Assembly: GCA_025353235.1 (NCBI GenBank)
Contig: JANXQZ010000848.1
Location: 1-10,151, forward strand
Direction of reading: 5' to 3'
DNA from: Bryobacterales bacterium
GTDB taxonomy: Bacteria; Acidobacteriota; Terriglobia; Bryobacterales; Bryobacteraceae
Length of the DNA: 10,151 nt
The translations under genes were made by a program, and so were the position numbers. Below the pieces are notes generated by a model. That model searched no databases, was not told where the DNA came from, and was given only the letters and a program-made list of their open reading frames with translations. Below are positions 1-6,211 of this stretch, piece by piece; the stretch's first letter is position 1; each line of letters starts with the position of its first letter.

Positions 1-2
1 CT

Positions 3-2975
3 CGCGCCATTGCGGTGGAAGCTCAAGGCGAAGTGGCCAATCTTAAAGACAACATCAATGAGATGATTCTCAATCTCAAAGAGACCACTCGCAAGAACAC
101 GGACCAGGATTGGCTAAAGACCAACGTCGCCCGTTTTACAAATATGCTGCAAGGTCAGCGCGATCTGATCGCTGTAGCGCGCATGATCCTCTCTGAATTG
201 GCTCCGCTGGTGAATGCGCATCAGGGGGTGTTCTACATCAATGACACGGATGAAAATCAGCAACTGCTCAAGCTGCTCGCAAGCTATGCATATAAGGAGC
301 GCAAGTCGCTCGCAAATCAGTTCCGTCCCGGCGAAGGCCTGGTGGGGCAATGTGCGCTTGAGAAGGAACGGATCCTGCTCACTTGCGTGCCGGCCGACTA
401 CATCAAGATCAGTTCAGGCCTAGGCGAATCGACGCCGCTCGATATTGTGGTGTTGCCTGTACTCTTCGAAGGTGAAGTGAAGGCCGTCGTGGAGCTGGCA
501 TCTTTCCACCATTTCAGCGAGATCCATTTAGCTTTCCTGGATCAGCTGACTCAAAGCATGGGAATTGTTTTAAATACAATTGCGGCCACCATGCGCACCG
601 AGCAACTGCTCGCAAAATCCCAGGCTTTGGCAGAAGAACTGCAAAGCCAGCAGAGAGAACTCACCCAAGGCAACCGCCGACTGGAGCAGCAGGCGAGCAC
701 GCTCCAGGCATCCGAGGAATTGCTTCGCAACCAGCAGGATCAGCTTCAGCACACTAATGCCGAATTGCAGGAAAAGGCGCAACTCCTGGCCGACCAGAAG
801 TCCGAGGTAGAGACAAAGAATCGGGAGGTTGAACTCGCCAAACAGGCGTTGGAGGAAAAGGCAGAGCAACTTGCTCTTACTTCGAAATACAAGTCAGAGT
901 TCCTGGCGAATATGTCGCACGAGTTGCGGACTCCATTAAACAGTCTGCTCATACTTGCTCAAATGTTGGCCGACAACTCGGAAGGCAAACTGACACCCAA
1001 GCAGGTACAGTTCGCCCAAACCATTTATCAGTCCGGAACCGAGTTGCTGAGTCTGATTAATGATATTCTCGATCTCGCAAAGATCGAATCCGGGATGATG
1101 GCCGTGGACCTCGACCAAGTTTTCCTGGCTGATCTGCAGGATTACGCGGTGCGAACTTTCCGCCATGTTGCGGAGGAGAAAAGCCTTCTGTTTGAGATCG
1201 AGATCGATCAGAGTCTGCCCAAAACAATTTATACCGACCCGAAGCGGTTGCAGCAAGTTCTCAAAAATCTCCTTTCGAACGCGCTGAAGTTTACAGATCA
1301 TGGCAAGGTCCTGATGACCGTTCAACGTGCCCAGGATGGCTGGAATCCGGCCCACTCTATCTTGAGCCAAGCCGAGAGCGTCTTGGCATTCGCCGTAACG
1401 GACACGGGAATTGGCATCTCCGGCGATCAGCAGGGTGTGATCTTTGAGGCATTCCGCCAAGCGGATGGTGGAACCAGTCGAAAGTATGGAGGCACTGGGC
1501 TTGGCCTTTCCATCAGCCGCGAATTGACTCGGCTGCTGGGCGGAGAGTTAAAGGTGGAGAGCAAGGTGGGAGAAGGCAGCACGTTCACCCTGTATCTTCC
1601 GGCGAATTACATTGCAGCTCCGGCCCCCCAGCGTGAGCAGCGGAGAAAAGAACTCCCGCCGCCCACAAGAAAAACCGAAGCCAAACCGGAGGCCAAGTCT
1701 TCTATTGCCGCCCCGGAGAAACTTCCCGTTTCTGCCTTCCAGCCCGTGGAGGTCCACGACGATCGCGATAATCTCAAGCCAGGCGACAAGGTGCTTCTCA
1801 TTGTGGAAGATGATCCGACATTCGCCCGCATTCTTTGCGATCTCGCCCATGATCGAGATCTAAAGGTGGTGGTAGCACTCAGAGGAGACCGAGGCCTCAG
1901 TTTGGCTCGTGAGTTGCGGCCTGACGCAATCACATTGGATATCAGGCTTCCTGACATGGCTGGATGGACACTGCTCGACCGGCTCAAGCACGAGCCCTCC
2001 ACCAGCCATATTCCAGTCCATGTAATATCGATTGATGTGGACCGCCGCCGAGGCTTGTCGCTCGGCGCCAGGTCCTACCTTGAAAAATCAATCGACAAGC
2101 AAGCGCTCATCGATATCTTCGATAAGGTCAGGAATTCAATTGACCGGAACGAGAGAAACCTGCTGGTCGTCGAATACGATGAGAGTCAGCGCAAGCGGCT
2201 CGCGACATTGATTTCCGCAGCGGACGTTGAGACCACCTTCGTGAGCACGGGCGAGCAGGCGCTGAAGTCGGTCATGGAAAGAAGATTCGATTGCATGGTG
2301 ATGGACTTAAGGCAGCCGGATATAAATGTGTTCGATTTTATCGGGCAGCTTCAACGCCAACCAGGCGGGCTTGAACTTCCAGTTATTGTCTACACAGGCG
2401 ACGATCTTGCGCCCGAAGAGGAAGAAAAGCTGAAGGAACTTGCGAAAACGGCTCTCGTGCGCGGAGTGCGTTCCGCCGAACGCCTGCTGGAGGAAACGGC
2501 GTTGTTTCTCCATCGGGTAGAAGCAAACATTCCTGAAGATCAGCGCCGCGTGCTGGAGCAAGCGCGTCAAAAGAAGGATACGTGGATCGCTGGAGGAAAG
2601 GTATTAGTTGTCGATGATGACGTTCGCAATATCTTCGCGCTGACCAGCGTGCTGGAGCGGCACAAGTTGAAAGTTTTGCATGCCGAGAGTGGCCGCGAGG
2701 CGCTGGAGATTCTCGACAAGATGCCCGGCATCGAAGTGGTGCTAATGGACATCATGATGCCCGAGATGGACGGGTATCAAACTACGCGTGCAATCCGCCA
2801 GATCCCTCAGTTCCGAAACCTTCCCATCATCGCGCTCACGGCAAAGGCGATGAAGGGTGACCGTGAAAAGTGCCTGGAGGCAGGCGCGTCGGACTACATC
2901 GCCAAGCCCGTTAATCTTGACGATTTGATTTGGCTGCTGAGAGCTTGGCTGCCTCGAGTTGCCGAACAGCAATGA
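3..2975 (+). CDS. HAMP-GAF hybrid histidine kinase with three receiver domains (5' end missing)
   Basis: This is the C-terminal part of a sensor kinase that passes phosphate from His to receiver Asp residues. Residues are numbered from the GTG at 15, which is not the true start: the frame is open to the left edge, and the first ~40 residues (IAVEAQGEVANLKDNIN, then QDWLKTN) look like the end of a HAMP repeat. Domains: GAF ~48-195; heptad-like coiled coil ~200-290; HisKA with MSHELRTP, phosphoacceptor His302; HATPase with N box (LLSNALKF), DTGIGI (Asp463) and GGTGLGL; a Pro/Lys/Ala-rich linker ~535-592; REC1 ~594-705 (E598/D599, Asp642, Lys691); REC2 ~717-835 (Asp764, degenerate elsewhere); REC3 ~862-975 (D867/D868, Asp912, Lys964). 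The family usually has several HAMP repeats upstream, sometimes a membrane sensor; neither is visible here. The stop overlaps the proposed start of the next kinase. The ligand of the GAF domain is unknown. Confidence 0.93.
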   Translation, partial: RAIAVEAQGEVANLKDNINEMILNLKETTRKNTDQDWLKTNVARFTNMLQGQRDLIAVARMILSELAPLVNAHQGVFYINDTDENQQLLKLLASYAYKERKSLANQFRPGEGLVGQCALEKERILLTCVPADYIKISSGLGESTPLDIVVLPVLFEGEVKAVVELASFHHFSEIHLAFLDQLTQSMGIVLNTIAATMRTEQLLAKSQALAEELQSQQRELTQGNRRLEQQASTLQASEELLRNQQDQLQHTNAELQEKAQLLADQKSEVETKNREVELAKQALEEKAEQLALTSKYKSEFLANMSHELRTPLNSLLILAQMLADNSEGKLTPKQVQFAQTIYQSGTELLSLINDILDLAKIESGMMAVDLDQVFLADLQDYAVRTFRHVAEEKSLLFEIEIDQSLPKTIYTDPKRLQQVLKNLLSNALKFTDHGKVLMTVQRAQDGWNPAHSILSQAESVLAFAVTDTGIGISGDQQGVIFEAFRQADGGTSRKYGGTGLGLSISRELTRLLGGELKVESKVGEGSTFTLYLPANYIAAPAPQREQRRKELPPPTRKTEAKPEAKSSIAAPEKLPVSAFQPVEVHDDRDNLKPGDKVLLIVEDDPTFARILCDLAHDRDLKVVVALRGDRGLSLARELRPDAITLDIRLPDMAGWTLLDRLKHEPSTSHIPVHVISIDVDRRRGLSLGARSYLEKSIDKQALIDIFDKVRNSIDRNERNLLVVEYDESQRKRLATLISAADVETTFVSTGEQALKSVMERRFDCMVMDLRQPDINVFDFIGQLQRQPGGLELPVIVYTGDDLAPEEEEKLKELAKTALVRGVRSAERLLEETALFLHRVEANIPEDQRRVLEQARQKKDTWIAGGKVLVVDDDVRNIFALTSVLERHKLKVLHAESGREALEILDKMPGIEVVLMDIMMPEMDGYQTTRAIRQIPQFRNLPIIALTAKAMKGDREKCLEAGASDYIAKPVNLDDLIWLLRAWLPRVAEQQ

Positions 2976-4255
2976 CTCCCAAAGAAGGGATTCTGAAGAC
3001 CATGCCTCTAAGCGCGGGAAGCGAAGCTCGCGAGATGAGCGCGGAGACTCAGCCCCAAAAGGCAAAAATCCTGCTGGTTGACGACCGTCCTGCAAATCTG
3101 CTCGCCCTCGAAGCCATCCTGGAGGATTTAGGTCAAGACCTGGTGAAAGCCACCTCGGGAAAAGAGGCGCTCCGCCATATCCTGAACGACGATTTCGCGG
3201 TGATCCTGCTCGATGTCAACATGCCGGAGATGGATGGATTCGAAGCCGCAACGTTGATTCGCGAGCGTGAACGTTCCAGGCACACGCCTATCCTGTTCGT
3301 TACGGCCCACAAGGACGACGAGCATCTCTTCCGGGGCTACTACGCCGGTGCCGTTGATTTTCTCTACAAGCCCATCAACCCGGAAGTGCTGCGATCCAAA
3401 GTATCGGTCTTCGTCGATCTCAGCATCAAGAGCGATCTGCTTCAGAAACACGCCACCATGCTGGAGACCCGCAACTCCGAGCTGGAGCGCAGCATTCGCG
3501 AGCGCCAGCGGGCCGAGGACGAAGTCCGTCGACTCAACAGCGAGCTGGAGCGGCGCGTGAAGGACGGCACTGCTGAACTGCTGCGCGCCAATGAGGAGTT
3601 GCGCCAATTTGGATACGCGGCTTCCCACGATCTTCGAGAACCCCTAAGAACCGTGGCAAGCTACACGCAACTGCTCGGTCGACGGTATGCAGATAAGTTA
3701 GACGACGAAGCCCGCGAGTTTATGGGCTACATCACCGACTCCGTGCACCGGATGGATAGCCTGCTGAGCGACCTGCTGGCCTACTCCTACCAGTTGAATG
3801 TTCGGGAGCAAGTGCTGAGTACGGTGGACACCGAAGCCGTCCTCCAAGGCGTGCTGATGAATCTGGATAGTTCGATCAAAGAGACTGGCACTGAAATTAC
3901 GCACGCTGGCTTGCCCGAAGTGCAATCCGATTTCGGCCAACTTGTACAAGTGTTTCAGAACCTGGTGAGCAATTCAATCAAGTACCACGGCCCTGACAGT
4001 CCAAAAATCCATGTCTCCGCAGAGGAAAAAGGCGAGGAGTGGGTGTTCTCGTTCGCCGATAACGGCTTGGGAATCGAACCCCGGTATCACGATCAAATTT
4101 TTGGGATTTTCAAACGTCTGCATGGACGTGAGTATCCCGGTACCGGCATCGGACTTGCATTATGCAAACGAATTGTCGAACGCCAGGACGGGCGAATCTG
4201 GGTAGAGTCGGAAGCAGGACCAGGATCCACGTTTAAGTTCACGCTTCCCAAGTAA
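2972..4255 (+). CDS. Receiver-histidine kinase (REC-HisKA-HATPase)
   Basis: A soluble two-component protein with an N-terminal receiver and a C-terminal kinase, so its own phosphorylation may be set by an upstream kinase, plausibly the preceding hybrid. Numbering from the ATG at 2972: REC ~31-148 with D37/D38, phosphoacceptor Asp81 in LLDVNMPEMDG and Lys133 in YKPIN; a coiled coil ~150-212; HisKA with SHDLREPLR, His219; HATPase ~315-427 with VFQNLVSNSIKY, DNGLGI and PGTGIGLA. No transmembrane segment. The start is uncertain. ATG 2972 overlaps the previous stop as ATGA, favouring coupling, but lacks a clear Shine-Dalgarno. ATG 3002 has AGAAGGGA at 2983-2990. ATG 3035 sits just before the receiver. 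An in-frame TTG at 2930 lies deep inside the upstream gene and is unlikely. The HisKA helix (YADKLD) and the HATPase C-terminus resemble those of the bacteriophytochrome and the REC-PAS kinase on the other strand. The output target is not visible. Confidence 0.92.
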   Translation: MTPKEGILKTMPLSAGSEAREMSAETQPQKAKILLVDDRPANLLALEAILEDLGQDLVKATSGKEALRHILNDDFAVILLDVNMPEMDGFEAATLIRERERSRHTPILFVTAHKDDEHLFRGYYAGAVDFLYKPINPEVLRSKVSVFVDLSIKSDLLQKHATMLETRNSELERSIRERQRAEDEVRRLNSELERRVKDGTAELLRANEELRQFGYAASHDLREPLRTVASYTQLLGRRYADKLDDEAREFMGYITDSVHRMDSLLSDLLAYSYQLNVREQVLSTVDTEAVLQGVLMNLDSSIKETGTEITHAGLPEVQSDFGQLVQVFQNLVSNSIKYHGPDSPKIHVSAEEKGEEWVFSFADNGLGIEPRYHDQIFGIFKRLHGREYPGTGIGLALCKRIVERQDGRIWVESEAGPGSTFKFTLPK

Positions 4256-4258
4256 GGC

Positions 4259-6196
4259 CTAAGCTACCTGCCCTTTAACGCCCAGCGGAGTTACTATCGC
4301 AGCGGGCAAGGTGAAGTAAAACGTCGAGCCGCGCCCAGGCATCGATTCCGCCCAGATTTTGCCTCCATGGCGATCCAGAATCTTGCGGCACGTAGCTAGT
4401 CCAATGCCGCTGCCCGGAATCTCATTGCCGTGGAGGCGCTTGAACGGCAGAAAAATCGACTCGGCAAATTGCGGTTCGAAACCTTGTCCGTTGTCGCCGA
4501 TCACGAACACCCATCTCCCGTCTTGCCTCTGTGCGGAGATGTCGATGCGCGGCGTCTCGCTTGAGCGACTGTACTTGATCGCATTTGCGATCAGGTTCTG
4601 AAAGACATGCCGGATCTGCGTGCCTTGCACCGTCACAACGGGCAGATTGTGATGCGAAATCACGGCTCCGCTTTCCTCGATGCTTTGGTGTAAATCGATC
4701 AGAGCGGCATTCAGGGCGTCTGTCATAGACGTCATCAGCTGCGGTTCTTCGGGCGCTCCGGCACGCGTATATCTGAGTAAATCGGTAATTAGGTCCTGCA
4801 TTCGGCTAGTCGCGGCGAGGATCATGCCGATGATTTTGTCTCCCTCCGAATCGAGGCGTCCTCGGTACCTCTTGCTGATCAGTTCAGTCAGGGTGGTCAC
4901 CGTATTTGCGGGAGATTTCAGATCATGAGACGCAGCATCAGCAAACAGTTGCAGGCCTTCGTTCGACCGTCTCAGGTCACTTTCGGCACGCTTTCGATCT
5001 TCAATGTTGCGGCCCTCGGGCACGAGCAGCACCACCTCGCCTTTCTCGTCTCGGCCCGGGGATAGCGAGAAATCGATGTACATGGTGCGTTCGCCCTCGC
5101 CGCGAACCTCGACGTCGTAACGCACGAACTCGCCCGCAGCCGCTCGTGCGATTGCCTCTCGTAATTGCTGCTGAGTTTCGGGCGAAGCGGTCCACCAGGG
5201 AGCATCCCAGAACGGCATGCCAAGCACGTCGTTTTCGGAGAGTCCGCCAAAGTCCAGCGCCGCGCGATTCACTTCGACCAGGATACCGTCGGGCGTGAGC
5301 AGACCGATGAACTGGAACGCGCTCTGGAAGATCGCCCGCAGCCTGTGATCGCGATCCCGCAAGGCCAACTCCATGCGTTTTCGGTCATTGATGTTGGCCA
5401 CGGCGCCGCTGCAGCGGACTGGATGGCGGCCAGCATCGTGCCGCACCTGACCGGTGCCTCGCAGCCAGTGTATGCACTCGTCCGGCCACACCACTCGATA
5501 CTCAAAATCGAAAGACTCTCCCTCCGCGAACGCGTGCCTCAGCGTGGTGTCAACACGGGGGCGATCCTCCTGGTAGACCAGAGCCAACCAATCGGCATAG
5601 GTCAGGGGAGTGTGGTCCGTTTTCAATCCATGCAGGGGATAACAACTGGGCGAAACCGCTGTCGCGTTGGATCGTATGTCCCAGTCCCACGTGCCCACCC
5701 CGCCTACAGACTGCGCCATCTGCGCCGCCTCGTACGCCAGACGGAGCCGTTCCTCACTTTGGGCAAGCGCCTGAGAGGACTTCAGGTTTGCGAGGATCAG
5801 TTGAAAACGGCTGATCGCATTCTCTACCGCGCGAAGGAGAAGTTCGGAGTTTAAATAGGTCTTCGAAAGGTAGTCCTGCGCACCTGACTTCATTGCTCGA
5901 ACTGCGACCGATTCGTCGCCTGTACCGGTCAGTACCACCGTGGCCATTCCAGGCTCGCCCAAGCGCTCTTTTAGCAATTTTAGAAATTCTGACCCGTCCA
6001 TCTCGGGAAGGCAATAATCGAGCAGAATACAGTCGAACGGCCCGCCTGTAAGGGCGAGAGTCAACCCTTCCTCGCCTTTGCTTGCCTCGGTGAACCGCCA
6101 ATCCCAATTTGCCGCCTTGCTTAAGAGTCGTATCGCAACCGCACGGTCCTCTGCGCTGTCATCCACGATGAGTATGCGTCTGAGATCAGTTGCCAT
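4259..6196 (-). CDS. REC-PAS-PAS histidine kinase, last gene of the phytochrome cluster
   Basis: A 645-residue soluble protein that is both phosphoacceptor and sensor kinase. It begins almost at once with a receiver: VDD (D12/D13), Asp60 in ILLDYCLPEMDG, Lys112 in YLSKTY. Two PAS domains follow. PAS1 (~150-275) starts with a GTWDWDI motif typical of PAS_3 folds and ends INDRKRME. PAS2 (~280-405) ends with NIEDRKRAE. The kinase has HisKA with ASHDLKSP (His424) and HATPase (~530-635) with VFQNLIANAIKY, DNGQGF and PGSGIGLA. The ATG at 6196 is well supported: AGAAGG lies 5 bases upstream, and the bacteriophytochrome stop is 15 bases away, so the two are almost certainly cotranscribed. Because that phytochrome lacks a receiver, this N-terminal REC is its likely partner (inference). 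The PAS ligands are unknown; no flavin-binding LOV cysteine motif was recognised. Its stop is 3 bases from the stop of the convergent kinase. Confidence 0.94.
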   Translation of the reverse strand: MATDLRRILIVDDSAEDRAVAIRLLSKAANWDWRFTEASKGEEGLTLALTGGPFDCILLDYCLPEMDGSEFLKLLKERLGEPGMATVVLTGTGDESVAVRAMKSGAQDYLSKTYLNSELLLRAVENAISRFQLILANLKSSQALAQSEERLRLAYEAAQMAQSVGGVGTWDWDIRSNATAVSPSCYPLHGLKTDHTPLTYADWLALVYQEDRPRVDTTLRHAFAEGESFDFEYRVVWPDECIHWLRGTGQVRHDAGRHPVRCSGAVANINDRKRMELALRDRDHRLRAIFQSAFQFIGLLTPDGILVEVNRAALDFGGLSENDVLGMPFWDAPWWTASPETQQQLREAIARAAAGEFVRYDVEVRGEGERTMYIDFSLSPGRDEKGEVVLLVPEGRNIEDRKRAESDLRRSNEGLQLFADAASHDLKSPANTVTTLTELISKRYRGRLDSEGDKIIGMILAATSRMQDLITDLLRYTRAGAPEEPQLMTSMTDALNAALIDLHQSIEESGAVISHHNLPVVTVQGTQIRHVFQNLIANAIKYSRSSETPRIDISAQRQDGRWVFVIGDNGQGFEPQFAESIFLPFKRLHGNEIPGSGIGLATCRKILDRHGGKIWAESMPGRGSTFYFTLPAAIVTPLGVKGQVA

Positions 6197-6201
6197 TACT
6201 G

Positions 6202-6207
6202 CCTTCT
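6202..6207 (-). promoter_or_regulatory. Ribosome binding site of the REC-PAS-PAS kinase
   Basis: On the minus strand this reads AGAAGG, 5 bases before the ATG at 6196. It lies in the 15-base gap after the bacteriophytochrome stop, so the downstream kinase has its own initiation site within the shared transcript. Confidence 0.7.
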
Positions 6208-6211
6208 GATC

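Noticed and set aside
936..1460. Minus-strand reading frame (174 codons) inside the hybrid kinase
   Set aside because: It lies opposite the HisKA and HATPase motifs; no independent evidence of coding.
3128..3628. Minus-strand reading frame (166 codons) opposite the REC-kinase
   Set aside because: The plus strand encodes a canonical receiver here; the antisense frame has no features of its own.
4250..4265. TAAGGCCTAA palindrome between the convergent genes as a bidirectional terminator
   Set aside because: Only a 6-base AGGCCT core is self-complementary, with no loop or T-tract.
5165..5854. Long plus-strand reading frame (229 codons) antisense to the REC-PAS-PAS kinase
   Set aside because: The minus strand carries a full-length kinase with recognisable PAS and REC motifs across the same bases. 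The antisense product shows no domain or Shine-Dalgarno and is a shadow of codon bias.
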